Part shown: positions 32,018 through 40,569 of the stretch, one piece after another
How the letters are laid out: every line of letters begins with the position of its first letter
Position numbering within the stretch: the stretch's first letter is position 1
The notes under the pieces: generated by a model
What the model saw: only the letters and a program-made list of their open reading frames with translations
Told to the model about the DNA's origin: nothing
Databases searched by the model: none
Made by a program: the position numbers and the translations under genes
From: Pseudohoeflea sp964511625
GTDB taxonomy: Bacteria > Pseudomonadota > Alphaproteobacteria > Rhizobiales > Rhizobiaceae
Direction: 5' to 3'
Length of the DNA: 64,000 nucleotides
NCBI GenBank assembly: GCA_964511625.1
Contig: CAZEJG010000001.1
Coordinates: 62,001-126,000 of the forward strand

Positions 32018-33646
32018 ATGTCGCACGCCCAAAGCTATGATTACGTAATTGTCGGAGCCGGTTCGGCCGGTTGCGTGCTCGCCCATCGGCTGAGCGCGGA
32101 CCCCAGCGTCTCGGTGTTGCTGCTCGAGGCCGGCGGCTGGGATCGCGATCCGATGATCCACATCCCGCTCGGCTGGGGAAAGATCCTCACCGAACGCCGC
32201 CACGACTGGATGTATTTCTGCGAACCCGAGGACAATGTCGGCGGCCGCAGCGTCGAATGCGCGCGCGGCAAGGTCATCGGCGGCTCGTCCTCGACGAATG
32301 CGATGGCCTATGTGCGCGGCAATCGTGGCGACTACGACCGCTGGGCTGCCAACGGCCTGACCGGCTGGTCCTATGAAGAGGTGCTTCCCTATTTCAAGAA
32401 GCAGGAGACCTGGGAAGGTGGTGCCGACGCCTGGCGCGGCGGTTCGGGCCCGCTCAACACCCAGCGCTGCAAATACGAGGATCCGCTGATCGACGCCTTC
32501 CGTAAGGCGAGCGTCCAGGCCGGCTATCCGCAGACGAAGGATTACAATGGTGAAAAGCAGGAAGGCTTCAGCCACCTGCAGATGACCATTTCCAAGGGCC
32601 GCCGCGCCTCTACCGCGTCGGCCTATCTGCGCCCGGCGCTCAAACGCCCGAACCTGACGGTGCTGACCAATGCGATGGCCAAGCGCATCGTCATGGAAGG
32701 CACCCGCGCGACCGGTATCGTTCTCGACCACGAGGGAACGGAAAAGTCCGTGACCGCGCGTCGGGAGGTGCTTCTGTCCGGCGGCGTCATCAACACGCCA
32801 CAGCTCATGATGCTCTCGGGTATCGGAGCCGCCGACGAACTGTCGGCTCACGGCATCCAGACCCGCGTCAACCTTCCCTCGGTCGGCAAGAACCTGCAGG
32901 ACCACGTCTCGGTGATCCTCATGTACCGGCGCCGCGAGCCGGGACCGTTCCTCAAAAAGATGCGCGCCGACCGGATCGGCCTCGATTTCGTCAAGACCTA
33001 TCTGACCGGCAAGGGCTTTTCGGCCGATGTCCCCGGCGGGGTGGTGGCCTTCCTCAAGAGCGATGCCGAGCGTCCCATCCCGGATGTCCAGCTTCTCTTT
33101 ACTGCGGCGCCGCTTGCAGCCTGGCCTTATTTCGAGCCTTTCAAGGCACCTTTCCCGGATGGTTTCGCGACCCGTATCGTGGCGACGCAGCCGGAGAGCC
33201 GGGGATCGGTGAAACTGGCGTCCGGCGATCCGACGGCCGCGCCGCTGATCCACCAGAATTTCCTGGCGGCCGAGAAGGACTGGCAGTCGCTGCGCGCCGG
33301 CTTCAAGGTGGCACGCAATCTCGCGGCCCAGCCATCGATGGAGCCCTTCATCCAGGCGGAATTCTTTCCCGGTCCGGACTGCCAGACCGACGAGCAGATC
33401 GACGAACATATCCGCAAGACCTGCATCACGGTCCACCATCCCGCCGGCACCTGCCGCGCAGGCACCGATGCTGCCGCCGTCGTCGATCCCGATCTCCGGG
33501 TGCGCGGTGTCGACGGCCTGCGCGTGATCGATGCCTCGGTCATGCCGGATCTACCGAGCGGCAACATCAATGCCGCCGTCATCATGATCGCCGAGAAAGC
33601 GGCCGATCTCATCAAGCAGTCACAGATAAGCGAGGTCGCGGCATGA
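32018..33646 (+). CDS. 4-Pyridoxate dehydrogenase (GMC oxidoreductase)
   Basis: This enzyme oxidises 4-pyridoxate to 5-formyl-3-hydroxy-2-methylpyridine-4-carboxylate; in M. loti it is membrane-associated and FAD-dependent. The 542-residue product has VIVGAGSAGCVLAHRLS, CARGKVIGGSSSTNAMAYVRG, LLSGGVINTPQLMMLSGIG and the active-site VHHPAGTCRAG. Generic annotation would call it choline dehydrogenase; the call here rests on the pathway context and the overlap with the next enzyme's gene. The ATG at 32018 follows CAGGGAAGTC; the frame is open further upstream. No clear signal peptide or membrane helix is seen. Confidence 0.85.
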   Translation: MSHAQSYDYVIVGAGSAGCVLAHRLSADPSVSVLLLEAGGWDRDPMIHIPLGWGKILTERRHDWMYFCEPEDNVGGRSVECARGKVIGGSSSTNAMAYVRGNRGDYDRWAANGLTGWSYEEVLPYFKKQETWEGGADAWRGGSGPLNTQRCKYEDPLIDAFRKASVQAGYPQTKDYNGEKQEGFSHLQMTISKGRRASTASAYLRPALKRPNLTVLTNAMAKRIVMEGTRATGIVLDHEGTEKSVTARREVLLSGGVINTPQLMMLSGIGAADELSAHGIQTRVNLPSVGKNLQDHVSVILMYRRREPGPFLKKMRADRIGLDFVKTYLTGKGFSADVPGGVVAFLKSDAERPIPDVQLLFTAAPLAAWPYFEPFKAPFPDGFATRIVATQPESRGSVKLASGDPTAAPLIHQNFLAAEKDWQSLRAGFKVARNLAAQPSMEPFIQAEFFPGPDCQTDEQIDEHIRKTCITVHHPAGTCRAGTDAAAVVDPDLRVRGVDGLRVIDASVMPDLPSGNINAAVIMIAEKAADLIKQSQISEVAA

Positions 33647-34569
33647 TCCGGCGCGTAGCAATCATCGGTTTGGGAACGATGGGTCCCGGGATGGCCGCCC
33701 GTCTGGCGCGCGGCGGCATCGAGGTCGTCGCCTACGACATCGCCCCCGCGGCGATCGAACGGGCGCGCACGATGCTGACCATGGCAGACGACGTTCTCGA
33801 CAATCTGGGCATCGAGGCCAAGGAGGCCGGCGGCTCGGTTCGCTTCACCAGCGAACTCGAGGATGCCGTGCTCGGTGCCGATCTGGTCATCGAGAACGTT
33901 CCCGAGAAGGAAGAGATCAAGGCCGACGTCTATCGCAAGATCGACGGCATGATCTCGTCCGACACGATCGTCGCCTCCGACACCTCGGGTATCCCGATCA
34001 CCAAGCTGCAGGCCCATATCTCGAACCCGTCGCGCATGGTCGGCATGCACTGGTCCAATCCGCCGCATATCATTCCGATGATCGAGGTGATCGGCGGCGA
34101 GCAGACCGCTCCCGAGACGGTCGCGACGATCCGCGATTTCATTCGCTCGCTCGGCCTCCTGCCGGTGCTCCTGAAGAAGGACGTTCCGGGCTTTGTCGAG
34201 AACCGTGTGCTCTATGCGCTGCTGCGCGAGGTGGTTGACCTCGTCGAACGGGGCGTCATCGAGCCCGAGGACATCGATACCTGCGTCTCGTGGGGCATCG
34301 GCTACAAGCTCGCGGTTGTCGGGCCCATGGCACTTCTCGATATGGCCGGCATGGACATCTATCACTCGGTTTCCTCGTTCCTCAACGAGGATCTGTGCGA
34401 CCGCAAGGATGTCGCGCCGCTGGTCAGCAAACAGATGGCCGCCGGCAAGCTTGGCATCAAGTCGGGCGAGGGGGTCTACTCCTACACACCGGAAAAGATT
34501 GCCCAGCTGCAGCCGGAACGGGCGAGGAAGCTCGTTGCCATCCGCCGCATTCTCGAGGGAAGAGAATAG
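33643..34569 (+). CDS. 5-Formyl-3-hydroxy-2-methylpyridine-4-carboxylate 5-dehydrogenase
   Basis: This NAD enzyme oxidises the 5-formyl group to give HMPDC. The 308-residue product belongs to the 3-hydroxyacyl-CoA dehydrogenase fold: Rossmann motif IIGLGTMGPGMAARLA, DLVIENVPE, then the catalytic pair His136 and Glu148 in GMHWSNPPHIIPMIEVIGG. The M. loti enzyme has the same residues one position on. Sequence similarity to it is high along the length (DTSGIPITKLQAHIS, KKDVPGFVENRVLYALLRE). The start overlaps the 4-pyridoxate dehydrogenase stop by 4 bp, coupling consecutive steps. Confidence 0.94.
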   Translation: MIRRVAIIGLGTMGPGMAARLARGGIEVVAYDIAPAAIERARTMLTMADDVLDNLGIEAKEAGGSVRFTSELEDAVLGADLVIENVPEKEEIKADVYRKIDGMISSDTIVASDTSGIPITKLQAHISNPSRMVGMHWSNPPHIIPMIEVIGGEQTAPETVATIRDFIRSLGLLPVLLKKDVPGFVENRVLYALLREVVDLVERGVIEPEDIDTCVSWGIGYKLAVVGPMALLDMAGMDIYHSVSSFLNEDLCDRKDVAPLVSKQMAAGKLGIKSGEGVYSYTPEKIAQLQPERARKLVAIRRILEGRE

Positions 34570-34573
34570 CGCC

Positions 34574-35116
34574 ATGACCACAGGACCGGGTGTTGGAGAC
34601 GGACGCATGAGTGGTAACGGGTTCATCCGAGCCGAGGCGGTCGTCGTCCGGATGGTCGGGTTGCTCCTCGGCCTCGGGCTTGTCGCCATGGTCGTGATCA
34701 ACGTTATCAATGCTGTTGGTCGCTATAGCGGCTGGTACTCTTTCGTCGGCGCCGACGAACTCCTCGTCTACGGCATGATCTGGATCGTCATGCTCGGCGC
34801 CATCCTTGCCGCTCGCAGCCGCGATCATCTCTCGATCAATCTGTTGCCGACTGCCATGAGCGGCGGTCTGGCGGCAACCGTGCAGCTCCTCATCGACATT
34901 GCCACGGTTGCCGTCTCCCTCTTCATCGCCTGGAACAGCTTCGTCTTCATCGAGCGGATCGCCGCCCTGAACCAGACGAGCATGAGTCTCGGCATTCCGA
35001 TGGTCATTCCGCATTCGGCGATCCTCGTCGGCTTTGTCGGCATCGCCGCGGTCACCGCTTTCCTGACGATCGTCGACGTGTCCCGGCTTGGCAGAACTAA
35101 GGGAGGTCGCAAATGA
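34574..35116 (+). CDS. TRAP transporter small membrane subunit (DctQ type)
   Basis: The 180-residue product has four hydrophobic helices (about residues 24-45, 55-78, 95-118, 135-160), as in DctQ subunits, and a conserved VGADELLVYGMIWIVMLGA segment. The ATG at 34574, 2 bp after the previous stop, is chosen; an internal ATG at 34607 is also possible. It overlaps dctM by 4 bp. With the next two genes it forms a complete Na+- or H+-driven TRAP carrier in the B6 island. Confidence 0.9.
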   Translation: MTTGPGVGDGRMSGNGFIRAEAVVVRMVGLLLGLGLVAMVVINVINAVGRYSGWYSFVGADELLVYGMIWIVMLGAILAARSRDHLSINLLPTAMSGGLAATVQLLIDIATVAVSLFIAWNSFVFIERIAALNQTSMSLGIPMVIPHSAILVGFVGIAAVTAFLTIVDVSRLGRTKGGRK

Positions 35117-36387
35117 CCTGGGTTCTCGGGATCAGCATCGTTCTCCTGATCGCGCTCGGTGCGCCGATCTTCGTCGCCCTGCTGGCGGCAGCCGCTCTCG
35201 GGCTCCTGTTGTTTCCCGGACCGCCGCTGATCGCACTCCAGCAGACGATCTTCGGCGGTCTGGATGCCTATGCGCTTCTCTCCGTGCCGTTCTTCGTCTT
35301 TGCGGGTGAACTGATGGCGATCAGCGGCATCGCCGACCGGCTCATCAATCTGGTTCGCGCACTTTTCGGCCGCGTGCCCGGATCGCTCGGCATCGCCGCT
35401 CTCGGCGGCTCGACCCTGATCGGGACGATCTGCGGCTCGTCGGCAGCCGCCGTGGCAGCCGTCGGACGCAACATGTATCCGCAGTTGATCGAAGGCGGAT
35501 ACGGCAAGCAGAGGGCGGCCGGCATCATCACCTCCAGCGGCGCGATCGACATCGTCATCCCGCCCTCGATCGCCATGATCCTCTATGGCGCCTCGGCCGA
35601 GCAGTCGATCGCCAAACTGTTCATCGCAGGCATCATTCCGGGCATCGTGATGGCGCTGCTGATGGCCGGATACATCTCGATCTCCGCCCTGATGGCGCGC
35701 ATCCCGCGGGAAGAGAACTTCCGTGCCCGCATTGCCTGGCAGGCCTTCAGGGAGGCGTTCTGGGCGCTCACCATGCCGGCCTTCGTCATGGTCGGTATCT
35801 ATGCCGGTCTCTTCTCTCCGACCGAGGCAGGCGGTTTCGCCTGTGCCTATGCGGCCTTCCTCGGCATGGTCGTCTACCGCACCGTCAGTTTCCGGTTGTT
35901 GCTCGAAGCCGCCGTCAGCTCGGCGATGATGACCGCGCGCATCATGATCGTCGTCGCGGCCGCCGGTGTCATCAGCTGGGTTCTGACCGTCGAAGGCGTG
36001 CCTCAGGCCTTGATCGCGGCCACTGCCGATGCCGGCCTGTCGCCGCTCGGCTTCATGCTCACCGTGAACCTGTTGTTGCTGGCCATCGGCTGCGTACTCG
36101 ACCCGACCTCGGCGATCCTGGTGCTCTCGCCACTGCTGGTTCCGATCGCGGTCTCTCTGGGCATCGATCCGATCCATTTCGGCATCGTCATGACCGTGAA
36201 TCTGGCCATCGGCATGTTCACGCCACCCTTCGGCCTGAACATCTTCGTGGCCCAGTCGGTGCTCGGTATCCGCACATCCGACATCTATCGCGGGGTCCTG
36301 CCCTTTATCGGGGTCCAGGTCTCCGCTCTCGCCCTCATCACCCTCGTCCCCGCGCTATCGCTATGGCTGCTTCACGGCATGTCCTGA
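35113..36387 (+). CDS. TRAP transporter large permease subunit (DctM type)
   Basis: The 424-residue polytopic protein has the DctM pattern: about 11-12 hydrophobic helices and the family segments VPFFVFAGELMAISGIADRL, GTICGSSAAAVAAVGRNMYP and SGAIDIVIPPSIAMILYG, plus GLFSPTEAGGFACAYAAFLG. It is the ion-coupled translocation subunit. Its start codon overlaps the DctQ stop. The substrate is set by the DctP-like binding protein encoded 28 bp downstream. Confidence 0.94.
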   Translation: MTWVLGISIVLLIALGAPIFVALLAAAALGLLLFPGPPLIALQQTIFGGLDAYALLSVPFFVFAGELMAISGIADRLINLVRALFGRVPGSLGIAALGGSTLIGTICGSSAAAVAAVGRNMYPQLIEGGYGKQRAAGIITSSGAIDIVIPPSIAMILYGASAEQSIAKLFIAGIIPGIVMALLMAGYISISALMARIPREENFRARIAWQAFREAFWALTMPAFVMVGIYAGLFSPTEAGGFACAYAAFLGMVVYRTVSFRLLLEAAVSSAMMTARIMIVVAAAGVISWVLTVEGVPQALIAATADAGLSPLGFMLTVNLLLLAIGCVLDPTSAILVLSPLLVPIAVSLGIDPIHFGIVMTVNLAIGMFTPPFGLNIFVAQSVLGIRTSDIYRGVLPFIGVQVSALALITLVPALSLWLLHGMS

Positions 36388-36415
36388 TCGTAAGCAAACA
36401 AACGGAGTATCCAGA

Positions 36416-37441
36416 ATGACAACGCAAACCAGCTTCAAGATGACGAGACGCGCTCTTGGCGCGGCTGCCCTTGCAGTTCTCCTGCCTTTCGGAGCTTCCG
36501 CCTACGCGCAGACGACGATGAAGCTCGCCTCGGCAACCATCAACGACGTGCAGCACGAGTGGCAGAAGGAATTCCAGAAGGAGATGGAAGCCCGCGTCGG
36601 TGACGAGGTGAAGGTGGAGATCTATCCTGCCTCGCAGCTCGGCGCGATCCCGCGCATGTCCGAAGGCGTTCTCCTCGGCACCATCGAGGCGTTCACCACC
36701 CCGACCTCCTTCGTGACCAACGTCGACCCGCGCTTCCAGGCCTTCGACGTGCCCGGCATGTTCAAGACGGCGGACGAGGTGGACGCGGTCATCCATGACA
36801 AGGATTTCCGCGACTACATGGAAACCCTGTTCCTCGACAAGGGCGTGCGGATCATCGGCGCGATATACAATTCGCCGACCCAGATGCTGACCCGCGAGCC
36901 GGTCAATTCGATCGAGGATATGAAGGGTCTGAAGATCCGGACCTTCGCTTCGCCGCTGCAGATGAAGCCGATGGAAGCCGTCGGCGTCACCCCGACCCCG
37001 CTGGCGCTTTCGGAGGTTGTCCCGCAGCTGCAGGCCGGCGGTATCGACGGCATGCTGGCCGGCATCCCGATCCTGACCGCCTTCAAGTTCTACGACACCG
37101 CCAAATACGTCACCAACATCGACATGAACCATATCGTGTCGGTGACGCTCGTGAACGAGGCCTGGTTCCAGTCGCAGTCCGACGAGGTCAAGACCGCGAT
37201 CATCGAGGCGGGCAGGGCGGCCGAGACGACCGTATTCCCGTGGGGCGTCGAGAACGTCGAGCGGGCCCAGAAGGCCTGGCTCGACAACGGTGGCGAGGTG
37301 AAGACCTTGCCCGACGACCAGCAGGCCGAGCTTCAGGCCACCTTTGCCAAGGTCGCTGACGAAGTGATCGCCGACCAGCCGGCAGTCGTCGAGGTCAAGG
37401 ACCGCATCGAGGCCAAGCTCGAAGAGGTTCGCGCGAAATGA
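36416..37441 (+). CDS. TRAP transporter periplasmic substrate-binding protein (DctP type)
   Basis: The 341-residue product has a signal sequence with a twin-arginine-like TRRALG followed by a hydrophobic stretch to ASAYAQ, then the DctP fold (PASQLGAIPRMSEGVLLGTI, and the ligand-carboxylate Arg region GLKIRTFASPLQMKPMEAVG). TRAP receptors of this type bind organic anions; 4-pyridoxate or another carboxylated pyridine would fit the island, but that is inference. ACGGAGTATCC precedes the ATG. The gene ends 5 bp before the convergent minus-strand gene. Confidence 0.92.
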   Translation: MTTQTSFKMTRRALGAAALAVLLPFGASAYAQTTMKLASATINDVQHEWQKEFQKEMEARVGDEVKVEIYPASQLGAIPRMSEGVLLGTIEAFTTPTSFVTNVDPRFQAFDVPGMFKTADEVDAVIHDKDFRDYMETLFLDKGVRIIGAIYNSPTQMLTREPVNSIEDMKGLKIRTFASPLQMKPMEAVGVTPTPLALSEVVPQLQAGGIDGMLAGIPILTAFKFYDTAKYVTNIDMNHIVSVTLVNEAWFQSQSDEVKTAIIEAGRAAETTVFPWGVENVERAQKAWLDNGGEVKTLPDDQQAELQATFAKVADEVIADQPAVVEVKDRIEAKLEEVRAK

Positions 37442-37446
37442 TCAGC

Positions 37447-37944
37447 CTAGCCGCCCGCAGCCTCGCAACTCAGACCGGCCTCTCCGCCGGCATGGCAGGA
37501 GTAGCGCAGCGTCGCCTCCGCCTTGCCGCTGGCAATCGGCAGGGTGAGGCGCGTGCGGCCGGCGTCGCTGGCGCACCAGAGAGCCTCGACCGGCATCCGG
37601 TCGTCGGTGGCGTTCATCAGGTTGAAGACACCGGTCTTCTGGTCGTGCCAGAGGGTCAGCGTGAGCTCCTCGCCGGGAGCGACGCTGCCGAGTTCATCGG
37701 AATACCAGTGCGCGAGGGCGGCTTCGCAGACAAGCGGAACGCCGGCCTCGTTGACCACCGAAATCTTCACCGGATCGGCGCCGTCGGTCCCGTGAATGAT
37801 GCCTGAATAGGGCACATAAGCTTCGCTCTCGGCCTTGGCCGGGAGCGCAAGAAGCCCAGCAGACAGGGCGATAAAAACAACAAAAGGTCTGCCAGACGCT
37901 TTCGTCTTCTGTTCGGAAACCGACAACCATTGTGGGAACAACAT
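37447..37944 (-). CDS. Exported protein of unknown function, opposite strand to the transport operon
   Basis: The 165-residue product has a plausible signal peptide (RPFVVFIALSAGLLALPAKAE) and a mature beta-rich domain with four cysteines (CEAA, LWCASD, YSCHAGG, SCEAAGG), suggesting a disulfide-stabilised periplasmic protein. The ATG at 37944 overlaps the BMP gene's start on the other strand, so both start regions share DNA; the true start may be a non-ATG codon closer to the signal peptide. I recognise no family. It splits TRAP genes from ABC genes. Confidence 0.6.
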   Translation of the reverse strand: MLFPQWLSVSEQKTKASGRPFVVFIALSAGLLALPAKAESEAYVPYSGIIHGTDGADPVKISVVNEAGVPLVCEAALAHWYSDELGSVAPGEELTLTLWHDQKTGVFNLMNATDDRMPVEALWCASDAGRTRLTLPIASGKAEATLRYSCHAGGEAGLSCEAAGG

Positions 37945-38959
37945 GATGAAAAACCTACTTATTTCTGCCGCGCTCAGCGTGGTGCTAGCCGCCCCGGCCT
38001 TTGCCGCCGAGGTAGATACCATAGCCATCCTCACGCCGGAACAGGGAAGTGACTTCGGCTGGAACCAGCAGGGCGTCGACGCCGCCAAGGCAGCAGCCGA
38101 GGCGACCGGTGTCGAAGTCATCGTCGCGGAAGGCCTGGGCTACGGTGACGTTCGTGCGCCGATGCGCGAACTGGTTGCCGACGGCGCCGATCTCCTGATC
38201 GCGCATGCCAGTGGCTACAACACCGCCGGCCCGGAAATCGCCGAGGAAACCGGCGTGGCCGTCGCCATCGTCGATAGCCCCGACGCTCTCGTGCCGGGCA
38301 AGGTCGCCGACTACACGCTTTCGGGTCACGAAGGCGCCTATCTGGCCGGCCGTCTCGCCGCCAAGATGACCACCACCGGCACCGTCGGTATCGTCGTCTC
38401 CGGTGAGCCGCCTTCCTGGAACTCGCAGTCGGCCGGCTTCGCCGAAGGCGTGAAGGCCGAGAACCCGGATGTGAAGATCCTCTATTCCGTCATCGGCCCG
38501 GCCGCGTATTCGGACGCCGCCGGCGGCAACCGCGTTACCACCTCGGTGATCGCGGCCGGCGCCGACATCATCTTCGGCCAGGGCAACGGTTCTAGCTTCG
38601 GCATGATCCAGGCCGTGGAATCCAACAAGGCCACCGACGGTTCGGACGTGATGTTCATCGACGTGATCGGCGACAAGTCCTCGATCGACAAAGGTCATCT
38701 CCTGACCTCCGTCCTGTGGGACATGACACCGGTCTACACCGCGATGATCGAAGACCTGAAGGCCGACAAGTTCGGCACCCACGGCTATTCGATCAGCCTG
38801 GCCGACGATTCCGTCAAGCTGATCAAGACCCCGCAGGTCGACGAGAAGGCCTGGGAAGAAGTGATGGCCCTGCGTGAGCAGATCATCGCTGGCGACATCA
38901 AGGTTGAGCCGAAGTTCCAGGCCGAAGATGTCCGCGCCCTGGTCACCGTGGCCGAGTGA
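37943..38959 (+). CDS. BMP-family ABC transporter substrate-binding protein
   Basis: The 338-residue product has a signal peptide (LLISAALSVVLAAPAFAAEV) and the BMP/Med fold: PEQGSDFGWNQQGVDAAKAA, VADGADLLIAHASGYN, GHEGAYLAGRLAAKM, GEPPSWNSQSAGFAEGVKA and IAAGADIIFGQGNGSSFGM. BMP proteins usually bind nucleosides or similar small heterocycles. In the B6 island, a pyridoxine/pyridoxal/pyridoxamine receptor is the natural hypothesis. The start MMKNLL at 37943 is taken since it begins the signal peptide. The stop overlaps the ATPase gene's GTG start. Confidence 0.9.
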   Translation: MMKNLLISAALSVVLAAPAFAAEVDTIAILTPEQGSDFGWNQQGVDAAKAAAEATGVEVIVAEGLGYGDVRAPMRELVADGADLLIAHASGYNTAGPEIAEETGVAVAIVDSPDALVPGKVADYTLSGHEGAYLAGRLAAKMTTTGTVGIVVSGEPPSWNSQSAGFAEGVKAENPDVKILYSVIGPAAYSDAAGGNRVTTSVIAAGADIIFGQGNGSSFGMIQAVESNKATDGSDVMFIDVIGDKSSIDKGHLLTSVLWDMTPVYTAMIEDLKADKFGTHGYSISLADDSVKLIKTPQVDEKAWEEVMALREQIIAGDIKVEPKFQAEDVRALVTVAE

Positions 38960-40569
38960 GCATATCCGTGGCACTAGCAGCGGAAAATCCGACAAACCTG
39001 TCCCCGGAAACGGGGACAGGCGTCATCGGCGTGCACGGGGTGACCAAGCGCTTTCCGGGCGTGATCGCGGTCAACAACGTCTCGCTCACCATTCACCCGG
39101 GCGAGGTCCATGTCCTGCTCGGCGAGAACGGCGCCGGCAAGTCGACGCTCGTCGGCATCCTGGCCGGTCTACAGGAGCCCGACGAGGGCTACCTGTCGCT
39201 CAATGGAGAGAAAACGCGGCTGGCCAGCCCCTCGGCCAGTCTCGACGCCGGCATCAGCACGGTCTTCCAGCACTCCATGCTGGTTCCGACGCTGACCGTG
39301 CTCGAAAACCTCACCCTCGGCGCGCCCTGGTACGAGCGCCCGCCGCGCGCGGCCATCGCGGCCCGGATGGAGGAACTCAAGCGTGATTTCGCGCTCTCCC
39401 TGCCGCTCGACGCCATCACCGGCGAGTTGTCGCTGGGGCAGCAGCAGCAGATCGAGATCGCCCGTGCCCTGTTGCGCGACAGCAAGGTGCTCATCCTCGA
39501 CGAAGCGACGTCTATGCTGACGCCGCAGGGGGCCGAGGAACTGGGAGCCCGCATGCAGAAGCTGGTCAAGAGCGGGCTGGCGGTGATCTTCATCACCCAC
39601 AAGCTCGCCGAGGCCTACCGCTTCGGCAACCGGATATCCGTCCTCAAGCAGGGCGCGCTCGCCGGCGAGATGGGGCCGGAAGAACTCAAGGGGATGTCGG
39701 AGGATCAGGCCGTCGACGAGATCGTCCGCCTGATGTTCGGCCGCGAGGCCGGCGCGACATCCACCGAGCATCGCGCCAGCACCGCACGTGACGAAACCGT
39801 CTTGAAGGTGACGGATCTCGCCACCCAGGGCGATTCCGATGTCCTCGGGCTCGAGAACATCAATCTCACGCTCAAGGCGGGCGAAATCCTCGGCGTCGCC
39901 GGTATCGACGGCAACGGCCAGAAACAGCTTGCCGAGGCCCTTGCCGGCCAGCGTACCCTGACCGACGGACGGGTCGTGCTCGATGGCGAGGACATCACCC
40001 GTGTTTCGGTGGCCCAGCGCCGCCGCAAGGGTCTTCGCTACCTCACCGACGATCGCCTGTCCGAGGGATCGGTGGGCGCCTTCCCGGTTTCCGAGAACAC
40101 CGTGCTCAAGGATATCGGCCAGCCGCCGTTCTGGGTGAACGGCATCGAACGGCCCCAGCGCATCGCGCAGCATGCGCGTGACCTGATCGCAAAGTTCTCC
40201 GTCCGCACACCGGGAGAGACCACGCCGATCGGGCGGCTCTCGGGCGGCAACATCCAGAAGGTTCTGCTCGGTCGTGAACTGTCGGGAGAAGCCCGTGTCG
40301 TCGTCTTCAACAAGCCGACCTACGGCCTCGACCTCCAGAACATCGACGCTTCGCGCCAGCGCATCGCCGACATCGCGGAGAAGGGGCTCGGCGTCGTGCT
40401 CATCTCCACCGACCTCGACGAACTTATGGCGCTGTCGGACCGCATCGCGGTGATGGAAGGCGGCCGCATCCGCGGTATCGTCGACAACGACGGAACGGGA
40501 GAAGCGCTGCGCCTTCGCATCGGCCGCATGATGGCGGGCGAGGAAGAACACAAACAGGCGACCGCATGA
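38956..40569 (+). CDS. BMP-type ABC transporter double ATPase
   Basis: The 537-residue tandem nucleotide-binding protein starts at a GTG overlapping the previous stop. The first domain is intact: Walker A GENGAGKST (56-64), signature LSLGQQQQIEIARALL, Walker B VLILDEATSML. The second has a degenerate Walker A (GIDGNGQKQ), a good LSGGNIQK signature and Walker B reading VVVFNKPTYGLDL, with Asn-Lys for the usual Asp-Glu, so it probably does not hydrolyse ATP. This asymmetry is common in YufO/RbsA-like proteins for Walker A, less so for Walker B. Confidence 0.92.
   Translation: MSISVALAAENPTNLSPETGTGVIGVHGVTKRFPGVIAVNNVSLTIHPGEVHVLLGENGAGKSTLVGILAGLQEPDEGYLSLNGEKTRLASPSASLDAGISTVFQHSMLVPTLTVLENLTLGAPWYERPPRAAIAARMEELKRDFALSLPLDAITGELSLGQQQQIEIARALLRDSKVLILDEATSMLTPQGAEELGARMQKLVKSGLAVIFITHKLAEAYRFGNRISVLKQGALAGEMGPEELKGMSEDQAVDEIVRLMFGREAGATSTEHRASTARDETVLKVTDLATQGDSDVLGLENINLTLKAGEILGVAGIDGNGQKQLAEALAGQRTLTDGRVVLDGEDITRVSVAQRRRKGLRYLTDDRLSEGSVGAFPVSENTVLKDIGQPPFWVNGIERPQRIAQHARDLIAKFSVRTPGETTPIGRLSGGNIQKVLLGRELSGEARVVVFNKPTYGLDLQNIDASRQRIADIAEKGLGVVLISTDLDELMALSDRIAVMEGGRIRGIVDNDGTGEALRLRIGRMMAGEEEHKQATA

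Noticed and set aside
32018..33646. Choline dehydrogenase (betA)
   Set aside because: Generic GMC label; no betaine genes nearby, and the gene overlaps FHMPC dehydrogenase, the next B6 enzyme.
33643..34569. 3-Hydroxybutyryl-CoA dehydrogenase linked to the PHA gene phaC
   Set aside because: The fold matches but the sequence follows the B6-pathway dehydrogenase and the gene lies 16 kb from phaC.
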